Shown here: one piece after another, positions 46,449 to 55,336 of the stretch
Position numbering within the stretch: position 1 is the stretch's first letter
Layout of the letters: the number at the start of each line of letters is the position of its first letter
Notes under the pieces: model-generated
The model's input: only the letters and a program-made list of their open reading frames with translations
What the model was told of the DNA's origin: nothing
Database searches by the model: none
Position numbers and translations under genes: made by a program
Assembly: GCA_963820965.1 (NCBI GenBank)
Contig: CAWGCC010000062.1
Span: 349,412 to 413,411 of the forward strand
DNA from: DATEDA01 sp963820965
Lineage (GTDB): Bacteria; Pseudomonadota; Gammaproteobacteria; Burkholderiales; SG8-39
Direction of reading: 5' to 3'
Length of the DNA stretch: 64,000 nt

Positions 46449-46914
46449 GTGGCACTCACCCAGGTCGACCATTTCCTCATCCAGACCGCCGATCTCGGCA
46501 CGACGCGCGACTGGTACATCCGCGCGCTCGGGATGACCGAGGGCTGGCATCCGGATTTCAAGTTCCCGGTCGTGTGGCTCTACATCGGCGAGAAGGACGT
46601 GCTGCATCTCACCGAGGGCGGCGCGAACGTCTCGGCGAATCGCAAGAAGTATCTCGGGCAGCAGTCGGAGGCGGTCTCCGGCAGCGGCGTGGTGGACCAC
46701 ATCGCGTTCCGCGCGACGCGGGCTCGCCGACACGATGGCGCATCTGCGCGCGCTTGGCATCGAGTTCAAGCAGCGGATGGTGAGCGACCAGGGGCTCTAT
46801 CAGCTCTTCATGTTCGACCCGAACGGCGTAAAGATCGAGCTGAACTTCCCGAACGCCGAGGCGATCGCGCTCGGCATCAAGCCGGAAGTGATGGCCTCCG
46901 AGCTGCCTGGCTAG
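46449..46914 (+). CDS. VOC family protein (glyoxalase/dioxygenase fold, one-base frameshift)
   Basis: The product is a single VOC domain of 154 residues after removal of one extra C at 46719. It reads VDHFLIQTADLGTTRDWYIRALGM, then VVDHIAFRAT-GLADTMAHLRALGI and GLYQLFMFDPNGVKIELNFP. Likely metal ligands are the first-strand His, the His in VVDHIAF and the Glu in KIELNF. The GTG start has AGGAG upstream. Its TAG stop overlaps the stop of the convergent SDR gene in a CTAG palindrome. Confidence 0.85.
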
Positions 46915-47658
46915 CGTCCGCCGGAAACATCGACGATCGCGCCGTGGACGTAGGACGCGGCGTCCGAGCAGAGCCATGGCACCGTTTCGGCGACCTCTGC
47001 CGGTGAGCCGGCGCGGCCCATCGGCACCGTGGGTCCCATCGCGCGGAGCGTCGCGTCGCCGCCGTGCGCCTGATGGATCTCGGTGACGATGAGGCCGGGG
47101 CGGATCGCGTTCACCCGCACGCCCTCGGTTCCGATCTCTTTCGCGAGGCCCATCGTGAAGCTGTCGATCGCGCCCTTGCTCGCGGCGTAGTGCGTCTCCG
47201 TCGGCAGCCCACCGAGGCGCGCCGCCACCGAGGAAATGTTCACGATCACGCCACCCTTGCCGCCGTGCTTCGTCGACATCCGGCGCAGCGCCTCGCGCGC
47301 GCAGTAGAACGTCGCGTAGACGTTCGCTGCAAACACTTCCGCGAGAAGCGTCGCGTCCATCTCGTCGACGCGGCACTGGCGGCCGACGATCCCGGCGTTG
47401 TTGACGAGCGCGTCGACCCGGCCGAGCGAGCGATCGACTTCGGCGAACAGGCGTTTCGCCTCGGCTTCCACCGACACTTCGGCCTGGATCGCAACCGCTT
47501 TCGCGCCGCCCGCGTTGATGCCGGCGGCTAGCGTCTCGGCGGCCTCGCGGCTATGGGCATAGTTCACGCACACCGCGTAGCCGCGCTTCGCCGCGAGCTC
47601 GGCGATCGCGGCGCCGATCCCGCGGCCGGCGCCGGTCGACCAGCACCTTCGATGTCAT
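46911..47658 (-). CDS. Short-chain dehydrogenase/reductase (one-base frameshift)
   Basis: The product has 248 residues after removing one extra base near 47637. The cofactor motif TGAGRGIGAAIA, NNAG (LVNNAGIVG), catalytic Ser in NISSVAARLGG and YxxxK (HYAASKGA) are all present, with VRVNAIRPGLIVTEI after them. It is a classical SDR of the 3-oxoacyl-ACP reductase-like type. The ATG overlaps the stop of the NIPSNAP gene (ATGA), so the pair is co-translated. Confidence 0.88.
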
Positions 47659-47982
47659 TTGAGCTTGGAGTAGCTCGTCGGCTGCAGGATGTAGTTCGTG
47701 ATCGTGGCGACGATCAGGCCGTCCTTCTCGCTCGCGGCGCGCGCAGCGATCCACTCCGGGATCGCTCATGAACGCGTTCCAGATCCGGTCGCGCTCGGCG
47801 AGGCTCTCCCACTCGAGCATGTAGTAAAGATCGTGGTTGGTGGCCCCGATCGCCACGGTCCAGAAGCCGACCGGCCTGATGCCGTGCTTCTCCCACATCT
47901 TGAGCGTGGTCGTCTCGAAGCGCTTGCTGAGTGCCGGCAGGCGACCGGGGCAACAGCGGTAGATGCGAAGCTCGTGGATCAC
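47655..47982 (-). CDS. NIPSNAP family protein (one-base frameshift)
   Basis: The small cytoplasmic protein has 108 residues after removal of one extra base near 47759. It begins IHELRIYRCCPGRLPALSKRFE and has the NIPSNAP features HGIRPVGFWTV and YYMLEWESLAERDRIWNAF, then ends TNYILQPTSYSKLK. The GTG start has GGGAGG six bases upstream. Bacterial NIPSNAP proteins often sit beside catabolic oxidoreductases, as here with an SDR; their biochemical role is unclear. Confidence 0.82.
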
Positions 47983-48185
47983 GGGTTCCTCCCTGGATGG
48001 CAACGAACGGCGGCAAGAGGCGCGAGGGTATCACCCGGGGTGCTCCTCGCGGCGCAAGCGCGGGCTATGGGACACGGGTTGCAATGCCGCTCGCCGGTAT
48101 GCCGGGTTGCCGGAATTCTGCTACTTGGAAAGTAGGAAGCCGTGTACAATCGCAGCACGAATCCGCTCCCAAGGACCGCCGCACC

Positions 48186-48449
48186 ATGGAGCTCGTCAAA
48201 CTGGGCAAGAAGGGGCAAGTCACGATCCCGAAGGGGATCCTCAAGCAGACCGGGATTCCCGAGGATTCGCCGCTGCTCGTGGAAGCCGCGCCCGACGGGT
48301 CGATCGTCCTTCGGCAAGCCGGGGTCTATCCGATCGAGGTCTACACGGACAAGCGCGTCAAGGAGTTCGAAGACGCGGACCGCATGACGTCGGAGGAGGC
48401 AGCACGGGTCGAATCGGTCCTCCGGAGAAAGGCGAAGAGAAAGCGCTGA
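48186..48449 (+). CDS. AbrB/MazE-type antitoxin
   Basis: The 87-residue protein opens with a swapped-hairpin DNA-binding motif (VKLGKKGQVTIPKGILKQTGI) found in SpoVT/AbrB antitoxins. An acidic and then lysine/arginine-rich tail follows that would bind the toxin. Its stop abuts the PIN-toxin start. A TACAAT box about 36 bases upstream may be the autoregulated promoter, but no well-spaced -35 element was found. The region downstream is a deletion scar. Confidence 0.85.
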   Translation: MELVKLGKKGQVTIPKGILKQTGIPEDSPLLVEAAPDGSIVLRQAGVYPIEVYTDKRVKEFEDADRMTSEEAARVESVLRRKAKRKR

Positions 48450-48866
48450 GTGCGCATCTTTCTCGACGCCAACGTCCTCTTCAGCGCCGCCTATCTCGAC
48501 CGCAGTCGAACGCGAGCGATCTTCACGCTGGCCGACGCGGGACTGTGTGATCTGCTCTCGTCGGCCTACGCGCTGGACGAGGCGCGGCGGAACCTGCTCC
48601 GGAAGCATCCGGAGCGCCAGGCAGAGCTCGAGCGCCTCGTCAGTCGACTAACGGTCTGCGGCGAGCCCGGTCTCGAGTTCGCACGATGGGCGGCGGGATT
48701 GGAGATCTCGGCGAAGGACCGTCCGATCATCGCCGCTGCCGCTCAGGCGGGCGCCGATTGGCTGGTGTCCGGAGATCGGGGGTTCTCGCCGGTCTACGGC
48801 CAAAGGCTGCGCGGCGTCGAAGTCATGCTGCCTGCCGAGGCCCTTGCAAGACTCCTCGGTGCATAG
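48450..48866 (+). CDS. PIN-domain toxin (VapC-like ribonuclease)
   Basis: The 138-residue PIN domain has the first acidic residue at Asp6 (MRIFLDANVLFSA), a glutamate in ALDEARRNL, an aspartate in SAKDRPIIAAA and one in WLVSGDRGF. This completes the Mg2+-binding acidic quartet of an RNase. It starts with GTG directly after the antitoxin stop. Target RNA cannot be inferred. Confidence 0.85.
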   Translation: MRIFLDANVLFSAAYLDRSRTRAIFTLADAGLCDLLSSAYALDEARRNLLRKHPERQAELERLVSRLTVCGEPGLEFARWAAGLEISAKDRPIIAAAAQAGADWLVSGDRGFSPVYGQRLRGVEVMLPAEALARLLGA

Positions 48867-48878
48867 CGATGCCCGGCC

Positions 48879-49610
48879 TCACTCCTGCGGGATATTCGCC
48901 TCGCGGACCGCCCGGCGCCATGCTTCAAGCTGTTCCTTCAGGAGCACTTCGAGTTCTTCGGGCGACGAACCTCGGATCACCAACCCGTACTTGTCGAGTT
49001 GCTCGCGCACGTCGGGGCGCCTGAGGATCGCGTTGATTTCGCGCGACAGGCGTTCGGTGATCTCTTTCGGCATCTTCACGGGGCCGAAGAACCCTCCAAA
49101 AGGAATGACCGAAACCTGGGGATAACCCAGTTCCACCATCGTCGGGACGTCGGGAAGCAACGGGCTGCGCTGCGGGAGGACCGCTGCGAGCACGCGCAGC
49201 TTGCCTCCATTCACCTGCGGCAAGGTCGAAGTCGGCGTCGCGAACATGACCTGAATCCGCCCGGCAGTGAGGTCAGGGACCGCCTGGGCCTCGCCCTCGT
49301 AGGGAACGTGCACCATGTCGGTTTTCGTGTGCAGCAGGAGCTGCGCGGCGGCGAGGATGCTGGTTGCGTTCGCGCTGCCGTAGGAGAGCTTGCCCGGGTT
49401 GGCGCGCGCGTAGTCGATCAGCTCGTCAACCGAACTCACCGGAACGCTCGAATGGACGAACACGAAGAACGTGAAGTTGCAGAAAAACGAGATCGGCGTG
49501 AAATCGGCGACGGGATCGTAAGGGGGGTTCTTGCGGAGGACGGGCACCTGCAACAAGGCGGCGTTGGTCGCAAAGAAGAGGGTGTGACCGTCGGGCGCGG
49601 ACCGCGGCAT
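48879..49610 (-). pseudogene. Bug family substrate-binding protein, 5'-truncated
   Basis: The C-terminal 240 residues of a Bug receptor are intact (ARSAPDGHTLFFATNAALL, LSYGSANATSILAAAQLLL, VPYEGEAQAVPDLTAGRIQVMF, PTMVELGYPQVSV, ending IPQE). The signal peptide and first roughly 60-70 residues (PGGxxD and NRPGAGG motifs) are missing. Upstream sequence switches directly into a MalT-like regulator at about 49611. An ATG at 49608-49610 exists but would give an unexported fragment, so this is a remnant. Confidence 0.85.
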
Positions 49611-49611
49611 G

Positions 49612-50464
49612 CGTCTCGCCGGTCACGTGCTCCGCAGCCGGACCGGTCATGTAGGGCAGGCAGGCAGTGACGATCAGGAAATCGCGTTCCGCCGCGAACG
49701 CCCCCGCGGCGAAGAGCTCACGTGCGAAGTAGTCGAAGAGGCCGCTTCCGCGCTCAAGCCGTGCCGGAATGTCGGCGCCGGCGCGGCGCCGCCACTCGAG
49801 CATCAGCACCAGTCCGGCCGCCCAGCCGTCGGCAGCATCGTAAAGCTGCGTGACCCGCGAAGCGTCGACCCAGCCGCCGCGGAGTGCCGTGACCTCGGCC
49901 ATCTCCTGGCGCGTCATGCGCAGGTCGGGCCAACCGATTACCGCGCGAGCTCGTCTCGGGCGAGCAGCGTCGACAGCGCGTCCCCCGGCTCATTGCGTCC
50001 GAGCAGCAGCACCGGAACCTCAGGCGGTGCTTCGCGGACGATCGCTGCGAGGACGTCCAGAAGCTCGGCGTGCCCGATGACCGCCTCGAGATGATCGAAG
50101 ACGAGCGCCGGCGAGCGAAGTTGCGCGTGAACTGCATCGGCTCGCTGCCTCGAGAGGCACGTGCGAGCGCAGCGAGCACCGCCGCGTGGCAGGGCGCGGC
50201 GTGCGCCGCCGCGATGGCGAGGTAATGGAAGAACGTCGCTCGATCGGCGTCGTCCTCATCGAGCTGGAACCAGATGGGACGGAGCTTCCGGCGCGCGAGC
50301 CACGTCGCGACCAGAGTGGTCTTGCCGCTCCCGCCGGGTCCCGAGATCCAGAAGCGTCAACGCGGCTCGCCGAGCTGGGCGAAGAGCCGCGGCCGGTCGA
50401 TGACACGCACGAGCCGCGGCGGCGCCAGCTTCGCGGGCAAGGCCTTCCGCGTGAACTCCTTCAT
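49612..50464 (-). pseudogene. MalT-like LuxR-family regulator, broken and 3'-truncated
   Basis: The gene starts MKEFTRKALPAKLAPPRLVRVIDRP and contains the P-loop SGPGGSGKTTLVATWLARR of the STAND ATPase domain. VFDHLEAVIGHAELLDVL and VTQLYDAADGWAAGLVLMLEW follow. It has an in-frame TGA at 50357-50359 (a CGA arginine codon expected), a frameshift near 50130 and another near 49943. It stops abruptly after AAEHVTGETH where Bug sequence begins, so the TPR and LuxR HTH domains are missing. It is a genuine pseudogene; it probably once controlled a neighbouring catabolic operon. Confidence 0.85.
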
Positions 50465-50534
50465 CGTCTGCGCTCTCTGCGTCGAGAGCAGTCCCTCGGC
50501 GTTCCGGATCTGGAGGGCTACGTCAGCCGCACGA

Positions 50535-52925
50535 TCACACTTTCCCGAGCGCCTTGAGAATTCTCTCGGGCGTAAACGGCTGCGCGGTCACCCGCGCCCC
50601 CAACGGCGCGAGCGCATCGTTGATCGCGTTCATCACGGCGCCGGGCGCGCCCGCCGTGCCCGCCTCGCCCGCGCCCTTCGCGCCGAGCTGCGACTGCCTG
50701 GTCGGCGTCTCGACGTGCGCGCAGATGATGTCCGGCATCTCGCCCGACATCGGCACGAGGTAGTCGGCGAGCGTGCCGTTGAGGAGCTGGCCCGCGTCGT
50801 CGTACACGCACTCCTCGAACAGCGCCGCACCGATGCCCTGGACGACCCCACCCCGGATCTGCTCGTCGACGAGCATCGGGTTGATCACCGTGCCGCAGTC
50901 CTCCACACACCAGTGCTTGAGGAGCTTGACGAAGCCCGTGTCCGGATCGACCTCGACGCAGGAAGCCTGGATGCCGTTGGTGAAGGTGAACCCATACTCG
51001 CGCGGTGTGTAGTGGCGGGTGACCGTCAGCTCCGCCTGGAACTTGAGCGGCAGCGTGTCGGGCCGGAAGTAGGCGATCCGCCCCAGCTCGGCGAGCGCGA
51101 GCTTGGGCTCGAGCGTGAGCCGGTTGACGATCTCGTTGTTCACGATGTCGAGTTCCGCCTTTGCCATCTCGATGACCACCGCCGCGATGTCGAGGATGTT
51201 GGACCGCAGCGCGCGACTGGCCTGGAGAACCGCCTCGCCGCCGATGCCGGCGCCGCGCGACGCCCAGGTCCCGCCGCCGTAAGGCGTGACCGCGGTGTCG
51301 CCGGTGATGACCCGCACGTTGTCGATCGTCACGCCGAGCGCGCTCGCGGCGATCTGCGCGAAGATGCCCTCGGTCCCCTGCCCCTGCTCGGTCACGCTGC
51401 ATAGGCACGTGACCATGCCGGTTGGCTCGAGCCGCAAGGTCGCGCCGTCCTGCGCCGAGATGCGTGCCCCGCCGACGCCGTAGAACGCGGGGGACGGGTT
51501 CGTCACCTCGATCATCGCCGCGAGCCCGATGCCCCGGTGGACGCCCTGCTTCCGCAACTCGGTCTGTTCGGCGCGGAGCCGCTCGTAGTCCATCAGCGCG
51601 AGCAACCGGTCGAGGCATTTGTGGTGCGAGAGCCGCTCGAACTTGATCCCCGAGGGGAAGGTGTAGGGATAGGCGTCGTCGGCGATCAGGTTCCGGCGCC
51701 GGAACTCCGCGGGGTCCATCCCGATCTTCGCCGCGGCGAGGTCGACGATGCCCTCGGTCAGCGCGACCGCGATCGGATGGCCGACGGCGCGGTACTGGCA
51801 GGTGACGTTCTTGTTCGTGAAGACGACTTGCATCTTCGCGCGGTACTCGCGGTGCTTGTACGGCCCGCCGGTGAGGTTGACGACCTGGTTGCCCTCGATC
51901 CCGCTCGTGCGCGGATAGACGGAGTACGGGCCGATCGCGGTGAGATCGTCGAGGTCGAACGCCAGGATATCGCCCGACTTCGTGCAAGCCAGGCGGACCT
52001 TCGCCTTGTGCTCCCGCGCGTGGATGTCGGTCAGGAACGATTCCAGCCGGTCGGCGATGAACTTCACCGGCCGGCGCAGCATGACCGAGATCGCGGCAGT
52101 AGCCATCTCGTCCGCGTAGACGTGCACCTTGATGCCGTACGAGCCGCCGACGTCCTTGCAGATCACCCGCACGTTCGCCTCGGGAATGCCGAGGTGGCGC
52201 GAGAAGATGTCCTGCATCATGTTCGGCGCCTGCGTCGAGTGGTAGACGGTCAACGAGTGCTCCGCGGCGTTGTAGTCGGCGAGGATCGCGCGCGGTTCGA
52301 GGCACACGCCTGTGTGGCGGCCGAAGACGAAGGTCTCCTCGACGACCACGTCGGCCTTCGCGAACGCGTCGTCGACGCCGCCGGTGTCGAGCTCCCGGCT
52401 GAAGCAGATGTTGTCGCCGAGGTCGGGGTGGATGACGTAGCGGTTGGAGAGCGCGTCCTCCATGTCCGTGACGACCGGCAGCTCCTCCCACTCCGCGACG
52501 ACATGGGCGAGCGCGTCCTCGCCCTGTTCGCGCGTCTCCGCGACGATCGCGGCGACCGCTTCGCCCTGCCAGCATGCGCGCTCGATGGCGATCGCGTACT
52601 GCGCCGGCGACTTGATGCCTTTCAGGTGCCCGAGCACCGCAACCCACGGCGTGCAGTACTCGGCGACCGCGCGGCCGTCGAAGCAGGCGATGACGCCGGC
52701 CTGGCGTGCCGCCTTCGCGAGGTCGAGCTTCTTGATCTTGGCATGCGCGTACGGGCTGCGGAAGAAGACGACGTGCGCGAGGCGCGGAAAGCGCAGGTCG
52801 TCGACGAACGCGCCGCGGCCCTGCAGCAGGCGCTTCGCGTTCGCGCGCGGTACGCTCTGACCAATGTAGCCCTTGTCGACTTGCGCCCCGGGCGCGTGGA
52901 GCGGCAGCTCGGCGCGAGCGTTCAT
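50535..52925 (-). CDS. Xanthine dehydrogenase/CoxL-family molybdopterin-binding subunit
   Basis: The 796-residue large subunit has canonical order: an N-terminal hammerhead (IGQSVPRANAKRLLQGRGAFVDDL), first MoCo domain (GRHTGVCLEPRAILADYN, VCKDVGGSYGIK-like) and second MoCo domain with EQGQGTEGIFAQIAASALG near 490 and LGAKGAGEAGTAGAPGAVMNAI near the end. Where form I CO dehydrogenases have AYRCSFR, this protein has QYRAVGHPIA, so it is not a typical CO oxidiser. The ATG overlaps the stop of the small subunit. It forms a CoxMSL-type trimer with the next two genes; the substrate is unknown. Confidence 0.92.
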   Translation of the reverse strand: MNARAELPLHAPGAQVDKGYIGQSVPRANAKRLLQGRGAFVDDLRFPRLAHVVFFRSPYAHAKIKKLDLAKAARQAGVIACFDGRAVAEYCTPWVAVLGHLKGIKSPAQYAIAIERACWQGEAVAAIVAETREQGEDALAHVVAEWEELPVVTDMEDALSNRYVIHPDLGDNICFSRELDTGGVDDAFAKADVVVEETFVFGRHTGVCLEPRAILADYNAAEHSLTVYHSTQAPNMMQDIFSRHLGIPEANVRVICKDVGGSYGIKVHVYADEMATAAISVMLRRPVKFIADRLESFLTDIHAREHKAKVRLACTKSGDILAFDLDDLTAIGPYSVYPRTSGIEGNQVVNLTGGPYKHREYRAKMQVVFTNKNVTCQYRAVGHPIAVALTEGIVDLAAAKIGMDPAEFRRRNLIADDAYPYTFPSGIKFERLSHHKCLDRLLALMDYERLRAEQTELRKQGVHRGIGLAAMIEVTNPSPAFYGVGGARISAQDGATLRLEPTGMVTCLCSVTEQGQGTEGIFAQIAASALGVTIDNVRVITGDTAVTPYGGGTWASRGAGIGGEAVLQASRALRSNILDIAAVVIEMAKAELDIVNNEIVNRLTLEPKLALAELGRIAYFRPDTLPLKFQAELTVTRHYTPREYGFTFTNGIQASCVEVDPDTGFVKLLKHWCVEDCGTVINPMLVDEQIRGGVVQGIGAALFEECVYDDAGQLLNGTLADYLVPMSGEMPDIICAHVETPTRQSQLGAKGAGEAGTAGAPGAVMNAINDALAPLGARVTAQPFTPERILKALGKV

Positions 52926-53404
52926 TTCTTCGCTCCCGGGCGCGCGAGCGCCTCCTCGACCGCGTCCACGATCGCGTGGTAGCCGGTGCAGCGGCAGTAG
53001 TTGCCGGCCAGGTGATCGCGGATCTCGTCGCGCGTGGCGTCCGGCTTGGTGCGGACGAGGTCGTGCGCGGCGAGCAGCATGCCCGGCGTGCAGAAGCCGC
53101 ACTGGAGCGCGTTGTGCTCGTGGAAGCACCGCTGAAGCTCCGCGAGCTCGCCCGAGTCGGACAGCCCCTCGATCGTGTCGACCTTGCGGCCGTGCGCCTG
53201 CACCGCGAGCATGAGACAGCCGCGCACGATCTCGCCGTCGACGCGGATCGTGCACGCGCCGCACACGCCGTGCTCGCAGCCGACGTGCGAGCCGGTGAGC
53301 CCGAGCGTCTCGCGCAGGAAGTCGATCAGGTGCTGGCGCGCCGGCACGGCCCGAGTGACCGCGGTGCCGTTCACGGTGACGGTGGTCTGGATGGTCGCTT
53401 CCAT
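52922..53404 (-). CDS. Molybdenum hydroxylase [2Fe-2S] subunit (CoxS-like)
   Basis: The 160-residue subunit has a ferredoxin domain with GCEHGVCGACTIRVDGE and Cys in VRGCLML. A second-cluster domain follows with QCGFCTPGMLLAAHDLV and YCRCTGYHAIV. Length and motifs match CoxS/CutS. It relays electrons from the molybdenum site to the FAD subunit encoded just upstream (11-base gap). AGGAGG precedes its ATG. Confidence 0.94.
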   Translation of the reverse strand: MEATIQTTVTVNGTAVTRAVPARQHLIDFLRETLGLTGSHVGCEHGVCGACTIRVDGEIVRGCLMLAVQAHGRKVDTIEGLSDSGELAELQRCFHEHNALQCGFCTPGMLLAAHDLVRTKPDATRDEIRDHLAGNYCRCTGYHAIVDAVEEALARPGAKK

Positions 53405-53415
53405 CGTTGCCTCCT

Positions 53416-54267
53416 CTAGGCCGCGAGTTGCGCGAGCGCGCGCCCGCAGAGCACGCGCGCGAGATGCAGCTTCGTGGCGGGCGAGGCGTTGAGGTCGGAG
53501 ATCGGCGCGACGTCCTTCTCGAGCGCCCCCTGGGCGGCCCCGATCGTGTCGGGTGACGCCTGCTTCCCCTCGGCGGCCGCCATCGCGTTGCGGGCAAGGA
53601 TCGGCGTCGCGCCGGCGCCGAGGAACGCGACCCGCAGGTCGGATAGCGCGCCGCCGGCCGGTTTCGCGACCGCAGCCACACCGACGATCGCGTAGTCGCC
53701 GTGGCGCCGCGCGAGCTCGAGGAACACGCTGCGATACCCGGTACCGAGGAGCGGGACCTCGACCCCGGTGATCAGCTCGCCTGCGGCGAGCGCCGTTTCG
53801 AAGAGCCCCTTGAAGAAATCGCGCGCCCTGACGCGGCGCTCGCCCAGTCGCGAAGCGATGACGATCTCCGCGTCGAGCGCGATGCAGACTGCGGGCCATT
53901 CGGCCGCCGGGTCGGCGTGGGCAAGGCTGCCGCCGATCGTGCCGACATTGCGGACGGCGACGTGCGCGATGTGCGGCGCGGCTTGCGCGAGCAGCGGCGC
54001 GTGCTCGGCCACCTCACGCGAGCGCTCGATTTCGCGGTGGCGCGTCAGCGCGCCGATGCGGAGCACGTCACCCCGGACCGCGATGCCGGCGAGCCCGGGC
54101 ACGCCGGTGATGTCCACCAGGAGCGCCGGCGAGGAGAGCCGCATGTTGAGCGTGGCGAGCAGCGTCTGCCCGCCGGCGAGCACCTTGGCGTCCTCGGTGC
54201 GCCGCAGCAGCACGAAGACCTCCTCGAGCGAGCGCGGTTTCGCATAGGCGAAGGACGGGGCTTTCAC
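53416..54267 (-). CDS. Molybdenum hydroxylase FAD-binding subunit (CoxM-like)
   Basis: The 283-residue protein starts MKAPSFAYAKPRSLEEVFVLL and has the two FAD motifs of the CoxM/CutM family, AGGQTLLATLNMRL (residues 31-44) and TIGGSLAHADPAAEWPAV near 110. It passes electrons from the iron-sulfur subunit to quinone or another acceptor. It is first in the medium-small-large operon, with a GGAGG site upstream. Confidence 0.93.
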   Translation of the reverse strand: MKAPSFAYAKPRSLEEVFVLLRRTEDAKVLAGGQTLLATLNMRLSSPALLVDITGVPGLAGIAVRGDVLRIGALTRHREIERSREVAEHAPLLAQAAPHIAHVAVRNVGTIGGSLAHADPAAEWPAVCIALDAEIVIASRLGERRVRARDFFKGLFETALAAGELITGVEVPLLGTGYRSVFLELARRHGDYAIVGVAAVAKPAGGALSDLRVAFLGAGATPILARNAMAAAEGKQASPDTIGAAQGALEKDVAPISDLNASPATKLHLARVLCGRALAQLAA

Positions 54268-54375
54268 GGGGCCGACCTCCTGTTGCGGGTGCGGCGCGGC
54301 GGCCGCAGGCGGGGTTGTTCTGGGGCGTAGTGTGCCACCTGTCGCCCCACCGGCGGAAGGACTAGCATCGGCCCG

Positions 54376-55317
54376 ATGGCGAAGGAAACGCTATTGTTGG
54401 TCGGCGAACTGCTCGGGAACTATGGCTTTCCCGACGATCATCCGCTCGGGATCGATCGACAGGGCGCGTTCCTCGCGGAAGCGATCGCCCGCGGCTTCGA
54501 CAAGCGCGTCGCGATCGCGGCGCCGCGCTTGGCGACGGCGGCCGAGCTCGAGCGCTTTCACACTCCCGAGCACGTGAGCTGGGTGAAGCTGCGCTCGGCG
54601 GTCGGCGAGGGCTATCTCGACAACGGCGATACGCCAGCGTTCCCGGGCGTGTACGAGCGCGGCGCGGCCGTCGCCGGCACCGCGCTGGAAGGTCTCGAGC
54701 GAATCATGGCCGGCAATGCCTTGCGCAGCTTCCAGCCGATCGGCGGCCTGCATCACGCCCGGCGGGGCCGCTCGGCGGGCTTCTGCGTATTCAACGACCT
54801 AGGCGTCGTCATCGACAGCCTCCGCGCGCGTTTCGGGATCATGCGTGTCGGCTACGTTGACATCGACGTGCACCACGGTGACGGCATCTACTACCCTTAC
54901 GAGGCCGATCCGGGGCTGATCGTCGTCGACATCCACGAGGACGGTCGGTTCCTGTATCCCGGCACCGGGCACGTGCGCGAGACGGGCCGCGGCGAGGCGA
55001 CGGGCACGAAACTCAATCTGCCGTTGCCGCCGGGCGCGGGCGACGACGAGTTTTTCGCCGCGTGGGAGCAGGGGCTCGCGCACTTGCGGCGCTTCAGGCC
55101 ACAGTTCCTGATACTGCAGGCCGGCGCCGACGGCCTTGCCGGCGATCCGCTCGGGGACTTGACGTTCACGCCCGCGGTGCATGCGCGCGCCGCGCGCGAT
55201 CTGCGCAAGCTCGCCGACGAGATGTGCGGCGGCCGGCTGATGGCGTTCGGCGGCGGCGGCTACGCGCTGCGCAACCTCGCCGCGGCCTGGAGCGCGGTGC
55301 TCGGCGAGCTCGCCTGA
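54376..55317 (+). CDS. Histone-deacetylase-like amidohydrolase (AcuC/HDAC superfamily)
   Basis: The 313-residue arginase-deacetylase-fold enzyme has the catalytic His pair in GLHHARRG, zinc ligands in DIDVHHGDG (Asp and His) and QAGADGLAGDPLGDL (Asp), and the GGGGYA tyrosine motif. Bacterial members act on acetylpolyamines, acetylated acetyl-CoA synthetase or other N-acetyl substrates. The start ATG is 108 bases from the divergent CoxM-like gene. The substrate is unknown. Confidence 0.92.
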   Translation: MAKETLLLVGELLGNYGFPDDHPLGIDRQGAFLAEAIARGFDKRVAIAAPRLATAAELERFHTPEHVSWVKLRSAVGEGYLDNGDTPAFPGVYERGAAVAGTALEGLERIMAGNALRSFQPIGGLHHARRGRSAGFCVFNDLGVVIDSLRARFGIMRVGYVDIDVHHGDGIYYPYEADPGLIVVDIHEDGRFLYPGTGHVRETGRGEATGTKLNLPLPPGAGDDEFFAAWEQGLAHLRRFRPQFLILQAGADGLAGDPLGDLTFTPAVHARAARDLRKLADEMCGGRLMAFGGGGYALRNLAAAWSAVLGELA

Positions 55318-55336
55318 CCCCGCTGCACCCGACCGC

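Noticed and set aside
48125..48150. TTGGAA...TACAAT promoter before the antitoxin gene
   Set aside because: The spacing of 14 bases is too short for a sigma-70 promoter; kept only as a remark.
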